DNA of 64,000 nucleotides from Anaerolineales bacterium (GTDB lineage Bacteria; Chloroflexota; Anaerolineae; Anaerolineales; Villigracilaceae). Positions 45,901-55,243 of the stretch are shown here, one piece after another (position 1 is the first letter of the stretch; every line of letters begins with the position of its first letter). The DNA lies in NCBI GenBank assembly GCA_014379595.1, contig JACMLM010000007.1:1-64000 (forward strand), given 5' to 3'. The notes beneath the pieces were generated by a model. That model ran no database searches. It saw nothing but the letters and a program-made list of their open reading frames with translations, and was not told where the DNA came from. Both the position numbers and the translations under genes were made by a program.

Positions 45901-48330
45901 ATGCATGACTTAACCCAAAGCCGCCTCTTACGATGGGCGGCATTCTTTCTCTTCGTTCAGTCAATTATTCTTACAATATCGCCAGCGGTGCGCGAACGTA
46001 CATGGGATGTTAATTACAGGCTTGCGCATTGGATAGGCTTCTTCGCATGGATCGTGTTAATCTCAATTGCACATCGCGCCACCATTAAACATCTGCCTGA
46101 ACGTGATCCTTATCTGCTCCCAGCTGCCGCTTTATTAGCGGGGTGGGGTCTACTTACAATTTGGCGGTTGGATGAAGTCTTTGGGTTACGTCAAACCATA
46201 TGGCTTGCCATAAGTGTTCTTGTTTTCACTCTTGCTTTATATACCTCAAAAAATATTGGTTTTCTCAGAAGATATAAATATGTACTCTTAAGTGGCGGGC
46301 TGCTCATCACAGCACTGACATTGATTTTTGGAACAAATCCTTTAGGGTTTGGTCCGCGTTTATGGCTTGGCTGTTGCGGCGTTTACTTTCAACCCTCCGA
46401 ACCACTCAAATTGTTATTGGTGATCTATCTTTCCGCTTACTTAGCGGACCGCATTGGCACTGGCCTATTATCTTCGCGAAGCACATTATTCTTTCCTACA
46501 TTAATGGTCACAAGCCTTGCCCTGCTGCTGCTGATCGTTCAACGTGACCTTGGTACAGCATCCCTTTTTATTTGTATCTTTACAGTTATTATTTTTTTAG
46601 TCACTGGAAAACGACGCGTCTTGATCACCACAGTTTTAGCTTTAAGCCTCGCATTGGTCGTCGGATACTTTTTCATTGATGTTATACAAATTCGTGTGGA
46701 TGGGTGGCTCAACCCATGGAACGATCCAACGGGAAATTCATATCAAATCGTACAGTCGCTTCTTGCTGTTGCAAATGGCGGCACTGTTGGACGTGGTCTG
46801 GGGCTTGGGAGTCCACTTCTGGTACCAGTCGCTATATCGGATTTTATTTATGCTGCAATAGCTGAAGAAACGGGTCTAGCCGGGACCATTGGCCTGCTCA
46901 TCCTCATTTGGCTGATCATCACTCGAGGTTTGATCGCCTCTCTGCGTGCAGGAGACAGATTTCGCCGTTATCTGGCAGCGGGCATTGTGACATATCTTGG
47001 AATACAAAGTTTACTGATCATTGGCGGCAACCTGCGGCTGCTTCCCCTGACAGGTGTAACTTTACCTTTTGTCTCTTATGGCGGTTCATCACTCTTAACT
47101 TCATTTATTGCTTTATTCATTTTGCTTGTGATTAGTAATAACGAAGATAATGAACCCGCTCAGCTGGATGACCCGAGACCATATTCATTGCTAGCTGGTG
47201 TGCTGGCATTGGGGTTAGCTGCTTGTGCATTGACTACTGCCTGGTGGGCGATCATCCGTGCGCCAGACTTGCTTAACCGCACAGATAATCCGCGACGTGC
47301 CATTACAGATCGCTACGTACCACGCGGTGAATTGTTGGACAGAAACAATCAGCCAATCAACATCACCGAAGGCATAAGCGGAACATATACACGCGTTTAC
47401 ACGTACTCAGACATTGCTCCAATAACTGGCTATACACATCCTGTATATGGTCAGGCTGGTTTGGAAGCAACACTGGATGATTATTTACGCGGCTTACAGG
47501 GAAACCCTGCCAGCTTGATCTGGTGGGATCGTTTAATCTATGGCACCCCTCCACCCGGCTTGGATGTTCGCTTGAGTATTGATATTACTCTCCAAAGCCA
47601 TGCGGATGAATTGTTAGGTGAACATGCTGGTGCAATCATATTAATGAATGCAAAGACAGGTGAGATTGTTGCCATCGCTTCTCATCCAACATATGACCCT
47701 AATAAATTGGATTCAGAAGGAGAGGCGCTTTCTCAAGATTCATCAGCACCGTTGGTAAACCGCGCGACTCAAGGTTTATATCCGATTGGCACAACAACTA
47801 TGCTGCCGCTTATCCGCGCGGAGTTTGGAGCTGAGGAGCTAACAGATTCTGAATTGAATTTATTTTATGAGAAACTCGGGTTACATCAAGCGCCGGCAAT
47901 AAACATGCCTGTTTCTTTTGATACAGAACATAATTCTGCCAAAGATTTACGAATGAGTCCGTTGCAAGCCAGCCTTACAGCAGCTTTATTAAGTAATCAC
48001 GGAGTTATGCCGGTGCCGCGCATTGCAATGGCGGTCAACACGCCGCAGCAGGGATGGGTGGTACTCTCAGAAGAGAATCAGCCCCTTGAGGTGATTCAAG
48101 CTGAGGCGGCGGATGAAGCGGCTTTATCATTCATTGTGGAAGGTAAGCCGTATTGGAGTCATATTGGTCAGGCAAACGTTGATAAAACAATTGTCACGTG
48201 GTTACTTGCTGGCACGCTCCCTAATTGGAGCGGTACGCCATTGGTATTGGTTATAACTCTTGAGGAAAGCAATATTTTGCTCGCTCAAGAGATCAGGAAT
48301 AATATTCTCGACGCAGCTTTAAATCAATGA
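45901..48330 (+). CDS. RodA/FtsW (SEDS) glycosyltransferase fused to a degenerate transpeptidase domain
   Basis: 809 residues. About residues 1-435 are a SEDS protein with 10 or more helices and the catalytic Asp in ISDFIYAAIAEETG (about 314), so peptidoglycan glycosyltransferase activity is likely. About 440-809 resemble class B penicillin-binding transpeptidases (RYVPRGELLDRNNQP; GQAGLEATLDDYL; DVRLSIDITLQSHA; GAIILMNAKTGEIVAIASHP). The active-site serine motif SxxK is altered: YPIGTTTMLP has Thr631 and Met634 in place of Ser and Lys, and the KTG motif is not evident. The domain probably acts as a scaffold only. The fusion of RodA to PbpA fits the neighbouring FhaA/FhaB genes. Confidence 0.85.
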   Translation: MHDLTQSRLLRWAAFFLFVQSIILTISPAVRERTWDVNYRLAHWIGFFAWIVLISIAHRATIKHLPERDPYLLPAAALLAGWGLLTIWRLDEVFGLRQTIWLAISVLVFTLALYTSKNIGFLRRYKYVLLSGGLLITALTLIFGTNPLGFGPRLWLGCCGVYFQPSEPLKLLLVIYLSAYLADRIGTGLLSSRSTLFFPTLMVTSLALLLLIVQRDLGTASLFICIFTVIIFLVTGKRRVLITTVLALSLALVVGYFFIDVIQIRVDGWLNPWNDPTGNSYQIVQSLLAVANGGTVGRGLGLGSPLLVPVAISDFIYAAIAEETGLAGTIGLLILIWLIITRGLIASLRAGDRFRRYLAAGIVTYLGIQSLLIIGGNLRLLPLTGVTLPFVSYGGSSLLTSFIALFILLVISNNEDNEPAQLDDPRPYSLLAGVLALGLAACALTTAWWAIIRAPDLLNRTDNPRRAITDRYVPRGELLDRNNQPINITEGISGTYTRVYTYSDIAPITGYTHPVYGQAGLEATLDDYLRGLQGNPASLIWWDRLIYGTPPPGLDVRLSIDITLQSHADELLGEHAGAIILMNAKTGEIVAIASHPTYDPNKLDSEGEALSQDSSAPLVNRATQGLYPIGTTTMLPLIRAEFGAEELTDSELNLFYEKLGLHQAPAINMPVSFDTEHNSAKDLRMSPLQASLTAALLSNHGVMPVPRIAMAVNTPQQGWVVLSEENQPLEVIQAEAADEAALSFIVEGKPYWSHIGQANVDKTIVTWLLAGTLPNWSGTPLVLVITLEESNILLAQEIRNNILDAALNQ

Positions 48331-48339
48331 GATGAATCA

Positions 48340-48371
48340 AAAAAGGTCGGGCTTGCAAGCCCGACCTTTTT
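48340..48371. terminator. Perfect terminator hairpin after the RodA-PBP fusion
   Basis: AAAAAGGTCGGGCTTG (48340-48355) is directly followed by its complement (48356-48371) ending in a T run. It lies between the plus-strand SEDS gene and the convergent ferredoxin gene and can serve both. Confidence 0.9.
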
Positions 48372-48383
48372 ATTTGTTACAAA

Positions 48384-48797
48384 TTATTCGCCGTTATCGT
48401 TATCTTTTGCGGAATAACCTGGGCCGCCTTTGAAGAAGTCGTAGTTGGGTTTAATATCAGGCGTCAAATCTATTGTTTCACCAGCGGTTAATTGACGAGT
48501 GGTCTCAAGAGAGATAGGCCCGCCGTGATGATTGGTGCCTTCCCAATGACCTGTCAGCCCGACGTTACTAATATATTCGCCACCTTTGGCTGTATAAGCG
48601 GTTGGCACTTCATCTTCCGGGTAAATAGCAGCAAATGGACATTCAGGTACACATGCACCGCAATCGATACAGGTATCAGGATCAATGTAGATCCACGGCC
48701 ATTCAGCAACAGGCTGGCCAGGAATCATGCACTCAACTGGGCAAACATCAATACAACCGCGATCACGAACGCATAAACTGGTAATAATGTGAGTCAT
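48384..48797 (-). CDS. Seven-iron-type ferredoxin
   Basis: 137 residues with two cluster motifs near the N-terminus: C-x5-C-x3-CP in CVRDRGCIDVCPVECM and CIDCGACVPECPFAAIYPEDE, as in [3Fe-4S][4Fe-4S] or 2[4Fe-4S] ferredoxins. The long C-terminal tail (about 75-137) is specific. It carries electrons between soluble redox enzymes. The ATG has TAGGAG about nine bases upstream. It stands alone on the minus strand. Confidence 0.85.
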   Translation of the reverse strand: MTHIITSLCVRDRGCIDVCPVECMIPGQPVAEWPWIYIDPDTCIDCGACVPECPFAAIYPEDEVPTAYTAKGGEYISNVGLTGHWEGTNHHGGPISLETTRQLTAGETIDLTPDIKPNYDFFKGGPGYSAKDNDNGE

Positions 48798-48885
48798 CGA
48801 AATTCGCTCCTAAATGAAATATTACAACTGAATCTATTTATCTATTATATCTTTGTTTATTTTCATGGCAAGGGTGGTTATATTA

Positions 48886-48925
48886 AATAAAATCATCCCG
48901 CAGAACACTGCGGGATGATTTTATT
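48886..48925 (-). terminator. Rho-independent terminator downstream of sod
   Basis: AATAAAATCATCCCGCAG (48886-48903) pairs with CTGCGGGATGATTTTATT (48908-48925) around a four-base loop. The A/T ends allow termination in both directions. It follows the sod stop by about seven bases. Confidence 0.85.
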
Positions 48926-48932
48926 GTGGAAT

Positions 48933-49538
48933 TTATTTCGCTGAATAACGTGCAGCAACCGCATCCCAGTTGATTACATTCCAAAATGCTGTGATGTAAT
49001 CAGGGCGGCGATTTTGATAGTTCAAATAATAAGCATGTTCCCAAACATCAATGCCTAAAATTGGGGTATGTCCATCAGACAATGGGCTGTCTTGATTGGC
49101 AGTGGAAACTACAGCGAGGCCATTGTCCTTTTTCACCAACCAGGCCCAACCTGAGCCAAAGCGAGTGGTAGCCGATTTTTCAAATTCAGCTTTGAAACTA
49201 TCAAAGGAAGTGAATGAAGAATCAATTGCCTTGGCTAGATCACCTTTTGGTGCGCCGCCAGCTTTGGGTCCCATTACTTCCCAGAACAAGTTGTGATTGT
49301 ATGTGCCGCCACCATGATTACGGACAACTGTTCGCACGCCTTCAGGGACAGCATTCAAATCACCTAATAAATCTTCCAATGATTTTCCAGCCAGTTCAGG
49401 TGTTTTATCGACAGCACCGTTCAAATTGGTAACATAAGTCTGATGGTGTTTGGTGTGATGGATTTCCATGGTGCGCGCATCAATATGCGGCTCCAGTGCG
49501 TCATATGCATAAGCGAGTTTTGGAAGTTCAAAAGCCAT
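48933..49538 (-). CDS. Fe/Mn superoxide dismutase
   Basis: 201 residues from the ATG at 49538, six bases after AAGGAG; an earlier ORF start (49559) has no support. Metal ligands: His in [13 protein letters not shown] (two), and Asp and His in [28 protein letters not shown] is the usual hydrophobic motif. It converts superoxide to oxygen and hydrogen peroxide. Iron or manganese use cannot be read from the sequence. Confidence 0.95.
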   Translation of the reverse strand: MAFELPKLAYAYDALEPHIDARTMEIHHTKHHQTYVTNLNGAVDKTPELAGKSLEDLLGDLNAVPEGVRTVVRNHGGGTYNHNLFWEVMGPKAGGAPKGDLAKAIDSSFTSFDSFKAEFEKSATTRFGSGWAWLVKKDNGLAVVSTANQDSPLSDGHTPILGIDVWEHAYYLNYQNRRPDYITAFWNVINWDAVAARYSAK

Positions 49539-49687
49539 AAGGTTCTCCTTGGGGATCAATAAACATTATTTTACAGAAATTCGTTCTTTGAACGTATAAT
49601 TGATTTTACCTTGTTATAAGATTGACTGCAAGAATTAGGGCGATCTGCGTATAAATATTATATAAATTTAAAGGGTTCAAAATATAA

Positions 49688-50617
49688 ATGACAGAGTCAC
49701 GTACGCCCATTGCACTCCCCATTGCTGTAATTATCGCCATCCTTTCTGTTTCCACCTCGAGTATTTTTATTCGTTTTGCACAAAGCGACGGCGTGCCATC
49801 ACTTGTGATTGCCGCTTTGAGATTAACATTTGCGACGATACTACTTGCGCCAATTGCTCTCACTAAATATCTTGACGAAATAAAGCGCCTCACCCGCAGA
49901 GAGATTTGGCTAGGTGCATTCTCAGGCATTTTTCTAGCAGCTCATTTCGCCACATGGATATCGTCCCTCGAATATACAAGCGTGGCGAGTTCAGCCGTAT
50001 TTGTGACTACAGGTCCTCTGTGGGTGGCGTTACTTTCACCGATGTTGTTGAAAGAGCATCTTGCTCGAGCGGCCATTGTCGGGTTGGGACTCTCCCTCGT
50101 AGGCGGAGCAATTATCGGTTTGTCTGATGCGTGTGTCTGGGATAATGGCCTCTCCTGTCCTGATTTACAAGATGTGATGCAGGGCCGATCCATGTGGGGA
50201 AATTTCCTTGCGCTGGCAGGGGCATGGGCTATCACAGGCTATCTGATCATTGGCAGAAAATTACGTGCAAGTACGTCGCTCGTTCCCTATATTTTTATGG
50301 TATTTGGTATGGGCGCGCTGGCGTTAATCACAATTATGTTTGTTTCAGGCAACTCCCCATTTGGATATGCACCAAAAACTTATGGCTGGATTTTTTTGCT
50401 GGCTGCAATTCCTCAATTGATCGGTCATACTACTTTAAATTGGGCACTGAAATATTTGCCCGCGGCACTCGTTGCCATAACGACTCTGGGCGAGCCGATT
50501 GGTTCTGCAACGCTGGCATTTTTTATTTTGAATGAAACGCCATCATTTGCTACATTGATCGGCGGCATATTTATTCTTGCAGGAATTTATCTGGTTTCTC
50601 GAAAACCACAAACTTAA
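49688..50617 (+). CDS. EamA-family (DMT superfamily) transporter
   Basis: 309 residues, ten membrane helices arranged as two EamA repeats (about 10-150 and 175-305). Typical signatures are SIFIRFAQSDGVPSLVIAALR and YTSVASSAVFVTTGPLWVALLS (shown in part). It is likely to export a metabolite; the substrate is unknown. The YbaK deacylase gene follows 16 bases after its stop on the same strand, so both may be co-transcribed. Confidence 0.85.
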   Translation: MTESRTPIALPIAVIIAILSVSTSSIFIRFAQSDGVPSLVIAALRLTFATILLAPIALTKYLDEIKRLTRREIWLGAFSGIFLAAHFATWISSLEYTSVASSAVFVTTGPLWVALLSPMLLKEHLARAAIVGLGLSLVGGAIIGLSDACVWDNGLSCPDLQDVMQGRSMWGNFLALAGAWAITGYLIIGRKLRASTSLVPYIFMVFGMGALALITIMFVSGNSPFGYAPKTYGWIFLLAAIPQLIGHTTLNWALKYLPAALVAITTLGEPIGSATLAFFILNETPSFATLIGGIFILAGIYLVSRKPQT

Positions 50618-50633
50618 TGAGAGAGTTAACATT

Positions 50634-51125
50634 ATGAAACTTCCATCTCACCTTCATCTTGACCAACTAAATATTTCCTATGAAGCCCGCAGCTTTTCAC
50701 CCCAAACGGAAAAGGGCGCCGCCAATGTGGCGCATGTGCTTGGCTTCTCCGAACGTCAGGCCGTGAAGACTTTGGTCTTTCAAGTGGATACTGGCGAACG
50801 TGTGCTCGTCATGCTTGGCGGCGATCAGAATGCGGTTTCAGGAAATTTAAAAAAAGCGATTGGATCACGCAATATTCAAATGGCGGCACCTGAGGTGGTA
50901 AAGGAAACAACAGGATATATTATCGGTTCCATCCCCGCCTTTGGCTGGCAGCCATTAAATTTCAGATCCTTCCTCGAAGCTTCCCTACTTAATGAACCCA
51001 TCCTCGGCACGGGAGCAGGTCAATGGGGTGAAGAGATCATGATCACTCCAGAAAATTTGATCAAAGCCAGCAGCGCGATCGTTGTCAATTTAACAGATAG
51101 AGATAAGCCAATATTTTTAGAATAA
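50634..51125 (+). CDS. YbaK/EbsC-type aminoacyl-tRNA deacylase
   Basis: 163 residues from the ATG at 50634; the ORF begins earlier (50577) but within the transporter gene. Signatures KGAANVAHVLGFSERQAVKTLVF and LGGDQNAVSGNLKKAIG match YbaK/ProX deacylases, which remove wrongly attached amino acids from tRNAs such as Cys-tRNA(Pro). The central Lys-Thr and the GxxPxFG region (IGSIPAFGWQ) are present. Confidence 0.85.
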   Translation: MKLPSHLHLDQLNISYEARSFSPQTEKGAANVAHVLGFSERQAVKTLVFQVDTGERVLVMLGGDQNAVSGNLKKAIGSRNIQMAAPEVVKETTGYIIGSIPAFGWQPLNFRSFLEASLLNEPILGTGAGQWGEEIMITPENLIKASSAIVVNLTDRDKPIFLE

Positions 51126-51212
51126 ATTTATATTCAAAGTGTTTTGTAAAATTATTGAACAAAATAAGATAGTATAATTTTGTGAAATTTATCTAATATT
51201 ACAAAGAATGAT

Positions 51213-53264
51213 ATGCGGTATTACATATCATTTAGAGGCCTGATGCAAAATACTCTGGTACCGAAACAAGAAAAACGGGATATCAAACGTTTTCTTGGTA
51301 AACTGGCAATCATCATTCTGCTGACCATTTTTTATTTTTTTGCCGGCAAACTGGGGCTGAGCTTTGCATCCGTTAATCCTAATACAACAGCTATATGGGC
51401 GCCTACTGGAATCGCTCTAGCTGCCTTCTTGATATTCGGGGAATATATTTGGCCTGCCATCTTGGTGGGTGCGTTTCTGGTGAACTACACGACTTCAGGT
51501 TTGATACAGCCCTCTATTCTCATTGCAATAGGCAATACTCTCGAAGGCTTGGTTGGGGCTTATCTTATCAACCAATTTGCCGGCGGGATACATGCATTTG
51601 AGCGAACACAGAACGTACTCAAATTCGCAATTCTGGCAGCTATCTTTGGCCCGGCACTCAGCGCAACGATAGGAGTGACAAGCCTGATCTGGAGCGGACT
51701 GGCCGCACAATCAGATTATCTTTCCATCTGGCTGACCTGGTGGCTGGGCGATGCAGCCGGAGCATTAATTGTAGCTCCACTGCTTATCGTATGGGCTGCC
51801 GGCCCAAAAACCTCGTGGACTTCTGCCCGGGCACTAGAGGCGATTTTTCTATTTTTATCTTTAATTCTGCTTTGCCTGGCGGTATTCAGCGACCTATCCC
51901 CCTTTGGAGCGAATAATCTGCCATTAGGTTTTACCATTGTCCCATGGATCATCTGGGCAGCATTCCGCTTTGGCCAACGCGGGGCTGCAACCACAACTAT
52001 AATCATCACTGTGATCGCAATTATGGGAACTCTTCAAGGTTTTGGCCCGTTTGTGCGTACCTTGCCCAACGAGTCGCTTTTGCTTTTACAAAGTTTCATA
52101 GCAACGATAACAATTACGGCTTTGGTAATAGCAGCCCTGGTTTCGGAACGACAAGAAATCGAAAATGAGCTGCGCGGGAGCAACAACAGCTTAATGCTCA
52201 GTGTTGAAGAATTAGCGCATCATAACGAAAAAATGATAAAGCTCAATGAAATGGGAGACCTGCTCCAAAGTTGTTCTAGAATTGAGGAAGCCTACGCGAT
52301 CATTGGTCAGATGGGTCAGCAACTCTTTAAGGAAGAGTCGGGCGCATTGTATATGATCAATAACTCCAAAAATGTAGTGGAGACAACTGTCGTATGGGGT
52401 GCGCATCCGCCTGAACAGGATCTTTTCACATTGGATGAATGTTGGGCGCTGCGGCGAGGGCGCGTACACGTAATGAATGAAGGTGGTCTTGAGCTTCCCT
52501 GCCCTCACCTCAAAGGGCATTCTCCTCTTGCCGCCTTATGCATTCCAATGACAGCGCAAGGCGAGACGATAGGAATATTACATTTACAAAGCACTTCACC
52601 CGTAGCGAATCAAACGGATCAGAAAAAGCCTGTTCTTTCTGACATCCAACGCCAGCTTGCAGAAGCCATGGCTGATACAGTGGCTCTTTCTCTGGCAAAT
52701 TTGAAACTGCGGACTTCACTGTTTCATCAATCCATTCGCGATCCGCTGACCAACTTATTTAATCGGCGTTATCTGGAAGAAACTCTCGAAAGAGAGATAC
52801 ACCGTGCTGCACGCCTCCAACGCTCGGTGGCTGTTATTATGCTGGATATTGATCACTTCAAACGATTCAATGACATGTTCGGGCATGAAGCAGGAGATGC
52901 ACTGCTAAGAGAATTAGGCCTCTTTTTAAAGAAACAGATCCGTGGCGGAGATTTTGCCTGTCGTTATGGAGGCGAAGAGTTTACGTTGATCTTCCCGGAA
53001 GTATCATTGAAGGACATCCGTCAACGTACTGAAAAACTGCGAGAAGAAATTAAGAGTCTTAGCGTCCAGCACAATGGCCAGACATTGGAATCCATTACTC
53101 TTTCACTGGGTGTGGCCATGTTTCCAGATCACGGCACGCTAGGCAAAGAGCTTTTGCAAGCCGCTGATACTGCCCTTTATGAAGCCAAGCATAATGGCAG
53201 AGACCGGGTTGTTATTGCAGTCGGCACAACAGAAACAGAAGATGTATCGGAGCAATCTGTATAG
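51213..53264 (+). CDS. MASE1-GAF-GGDEF membrane diguanylate cyclase
   Basis: 683 residues. MASE1 sensory membrane domain (about 25-310; YFFAGKLGLSFASVNPNTTAIWAPTG in part), a GAF domain (about 350-490), and a GGDEF domain (about 520-670) with RYGGEEF as the active site, so c-di-GMP synthesis is likely. An RxxD inhibitory site (RGGD) sits five residues ahead, so product feedback is expected. A second ATG at 51243 has a better ribosome binding site (AGAGG) and may be the true start. The nature of the MASE1 signal is unknown. Confidence 0.9.
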   Translation: MRYYISFRGLMQNTLVPKQEKRDIKRFLGKLAIIILLTIFYFFAGKLGLSFASVNPNTTAIWAPTGIALAAFLIFGEYIWPAILVGAFLVNYTTSGLIQPSILIAIGNTLEGLVGAYLINQFAGGIHAFERTQNVLKFAILAAIFGPALSATIGVTSLIWSGLAAQSDYLSIWLTWWLGDAAGALIVAPLLIVWAAGPKTSWTSARALEAIFLFLSLILLCLAVFSDLSPFGANNLPLGFTIVPWIIWAAFRFGQRGAATTTIIITVIAIMGTLQGFGPFVRTLPNESLLLLQSFIATITITALVIAALVSERQEIENELRGSNNSLMLSVEELAHHNEKMIKLNEMGDLLQSCSRIEEAYAIIGQMGQQLFKEESGALYMINNSKNVVETTVVWGAHPPEQDLFTLDECWALRRGRVHVMNEGGLELPCPHLKGHSPLAALCIPMTAQGETIGILHLQSTSPVANQTDQKKPVLSDIQRQLAEAMADTVALSLANLKLRTSLFHQSIRDPLTNLFNRRYLEETLEREIHRAARLQRSVAVIMLDIDHFKRFNDMFGHEAGDALLRELGLFLKKQIRGGDFACRYGGEEFTLIFPEVSLKDIRQRTEKLREEIKSLSVQHNGQTLESITLSLGVAMFPDHGTLGKELLQAADTALYEAKHNGRDRVVIAVGTTETEDVSEQSV

Positions 53265-53273
53265 GAGTCTATT

Positions 53274-53720
53274 ATGAATACATTCAAGAAACCGTCAGAC
53301 GATGAGCTGCGCAAAAATTTATCTTCCATGCAATATAAAGTCACACAACATGAAGGGACTGAACCCCCTTTTCAAAATGAGTATTGGGACAACAAACAGC
53401 CTGGAATTTATGTAGACATTGTTTCAGGGGAAGTGTTATTCAGTTCACTTGACAAGTACGAAACAGGCACGGGTTGGCCCAGCTTCACACAACCATTAGC
53501 GCCAGAAAATATTGTCACGCATACTGATAACAAATTCTTTATGGCCCGCACCGAAGTCCGTTCCAAAAATGCGGATTCGCATTTGGGGCATGTCTTCAAC
53601 GATGGTCCACGCCCAACAGGTTTACGGTATTGTATGAATTCAGCCTCAATGCGCTTTATCCCTTTAGAGGATTTGGAAAAAGAAGGATATGGTCAATATC
53701 TGAGCCTCTTTGGTAAATAA
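53274..53720 (+). CDS. msrB: Peptide-methionine (R)-S-oxide reductase
   Basis: 148 residues with GGAG eight bases upstream of the ATG, nine bases after the diguanylate cyclase stop. Signatures are [31 protein letters not shown] and the catalytic Cys in [11 protein letters not shown]. The zinc-binding CxxC pairs of many MsrB proteins are absent (GEVLFSS where CGxxLF is expected), so it is the zinc-free form. It reduces methionine-R-sulfoxide residues. Confidence 0.95.
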   Translation: MNTFKKPSDDELRKNLSSMQYKVTQHEGTEPPFQNEYWDNKQPGIYVDIVSGEVLFSSLDKYETGTGWPSFTQPLAPENIVTHTDNKFFMARTEVRSKNADSHLGHVFNDGPRPTGLRYCMNSASMRFIPLEDLEKEGYGQYLSLFGK

Positions 53721-53783
53721 AGGTGACAGTCACTTTTTCGGCCAGTTTCTTTAGATAAAAGACGCGCAAAGTGACTGTCACCT
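53721..53783. repeat. Long hairpin AGGTGACAGTCACTTT...AAAGTGACTGTCACCT
   Basis: Perfect 16-base arms (53721-53736 and 53768-53783) with a 31-base loop rich in T and A. It lies between msrB and the cyclophilin gene and resembles a dispersed repeat type rather than a plain terminator because no T run follows the stem. It may function as a transcript stabiliser. Confidence 0.8.
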
Positions 53784-53793
53784 ATGACCGCCA

Positions 53794-54312
53794 ATGAATA
53801 ATCCGCGCATACAATTAGAAACTGAATTAGGAAAAATTGTTATTGAGCTTTATCCTCACCAGGCACCTGTGACCGTTGCAAACTTTCTACGATATATAGA
53901 CGAAAATAGATTCACGGATGCTTGCTTTTATCGCGTAGTACGCATGGATAACCAGCCCAATAATGAAACAAAGATCGAAGTTATTCAGGGTGGACTAAAA
54001 GATGACGAACATCCCCAAAGTCTGCCAGTTATTCCACACGAAACAACAGCACAGACTGGCATTCGGCACAAAGACGGAACCATCTCCATGGCACGAGATG
54101 AACCGGGGACTGCATCTTCTGAGTTTTTTATCTGCATCAACGATCAACCTGACTTGGATTTCGGCGGCAAGCGTAACCCTGACGGTCAGGGATTTGCTGC
54201 ATTTGGAAAGGTTATTGAGGGAATGGAGATAGTAAAAAAGATACAATCACAGCCAGCGAACGATCAATATCTTGTAAACGACATCAAGATAACCAACATA
54301 AAAAAATTGTGA
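53794..54312 (+). CDS. Cyclophilin-type peptidyl-prolyl cis-trans isomerase
   Basis: 172 residues without signal peptide. It has GKIVIELYPHQAPVTVANFL, FYRVVR, a VIQGGL strand, SMARDEPGTASSEFFICIND and FAAFGKVIEGMEIVKKIQ. The usual catalytic FHRV is FYRV, and the Q in the RDEPGTASSEFF region is replaced as in many bacterial cyclophilins. It speeds proline isomerisation in the cytoplasm. The ABM gene follows 12 bases downstream. Confidence 0.9.
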   Translation: MNNPRIQLETELGKIVIELYPHQAPVTVANFLRYIDENRFTDACFYRVVRMDNQPNNETKIEVIQGGLKDDEHPQSLPVIPHETTAQTGIRHKDGTISMARDEPGTASSEFFICINDQPDLDFGGKRNPDGQGFAAFGKVIEGMEIVKKIQSQPANDQYLVNDIKITNIKKL

Positions 54313-54324
54313 CAGGAGCAATAC

Positions 54325-54612
54325 ATGAGCGTTTCACGAATTGGAGAATTTAAAGCAACTGAAGGAAAGACTGATGAACTTCGAGATTTTATGCTCTCGA
54401 TCATTCCGATGATCCTAGCTTCAGAAGGCTGTGAGGCCTGTCAGTTATTTCAAAATCAGGATGATCCGTCAAAATTTTTCATGATCGAAACATGGGACAG
54501 TATTGAATCGCATCAGGCTTCGGTAAAAAATATCCCGCCAGAAATGCTGAGTCAGATCAGGCCATTATTGGCAGACTCCCCTGCTGGTAGTTATTACAAT
54601 CCGATTAGTTGA
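54325..54612 (+). CDS. Antibiotic biosynthesis monooxygenase (ABM)-domain protein
   Basis: 95 residues, ferredoxin-like fold of the ABM type: ISRIGEFKATEGKTDELRDF in part, EACQLFQNQDDPSKFFMIETWDS and a C-terminal helix. The ATG has AGGAG seven bases upstream. Relatives include quinol monooxygenases, but no active site can be assigned and it may be a binding protein. Confidence 0.8.
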   Translation: MSVSRIGEFKATEGKTDELRDFMLSIIPMILASEGCEACQLFQNQDDPSKFFMIETWDSIESHQASVKNIPPEMLSQIRPLLADSPAGSYYNPIS

Positions 54613-54625
54613 TAATTACTAATCT

Positions 54626-55144
54626 ATGTACACATTTTCTGCTGTTGTGGATAAAGTAGATATCAATCCCTATGTGAAAGTGCCTGATACTATTATTCAG
54701 AAAATGCATAAGGAGATGAACAAAGAGGCTGGACCTATTCCTGTGACAGGAAAACTACAAAGCAAAGCATTTGCGACAACAGTAGTCAAATTTAGAGGGA
54801 TGTGGAGACTATATCTCAATACGCCCATGCGACAGAGTGCGAATGTAGACGTAGGCGATAAAGTAAATGTTGAGGTAAAACTTGATAAAAAGATAAGAGA
54901 AGTTCCTTCGCCAAAAAAATTCACCTGGGCGCTGGCAAAAAATAAAAAGGCAAAAGACGCCTTTGAGAAACTGATTCCATCCCGCCAAAAAGAAATACTT
55001 CGATATTTGGGTAACTTAAAACAAGAAGAAACTCTTGAAAGAAATATTTATAAAGTGATTCAATTCTTGCTAGGAAAAAAGGTGGATGGGCTTATCGTAG
55101 CGACATATTCAAGTGGGCGAAGGGTAAAATCTCGTAAAAAATAG
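54626..55144 (+). CDS. DUF1905 / YdeI-like (OmpD-associated) protein
   Basis: 172 residues. The N-terminal part (about 1-92) is a beta-rich DUF1905 domain (VTGKLQSKAFATTVVKFRG in part; DVGDKVNVEVKLDKK). The second part (about 100-150) has FEKLIPSRQKEILRYLGNLK, the helical motif of the YdeI/OmpD-associated family. The C-terminus is basic. These two domains are found fused in bacteria. Function is unclear. Confidence 0.75.
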   Translation: MYTFSAVVDKVDINPYVKVPDTIIQKMHKEMNKEAGPIPVTGKLQSKAFATTVVKFRGMWRLYLNTPMRQSANVDVGDKVNVEVKLDKKIREVPSPKKFTWALAKNKKAKDAFEKLIPSRQKEILRYLGNLKQEETLERNIYKVIQFLLGKKVDGLIVATYSSGRRVKSRKK

Positions 55145-55243
55145 AGCTGCAAGATGTCATCTCAATTGACATATAATTTATATAAAGTGTTATGCGGCAA
55201 AATTGTGTATAAACTATAGTTGGCCAGCCCTTTTAGGTAAATC

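Noticed and set aside
51155..51178. TTGAAC and TATAAT as a promoter for the diguanylate cyclase
   Set aside because: The spacing is 12 bases, too short for a standard promoter.
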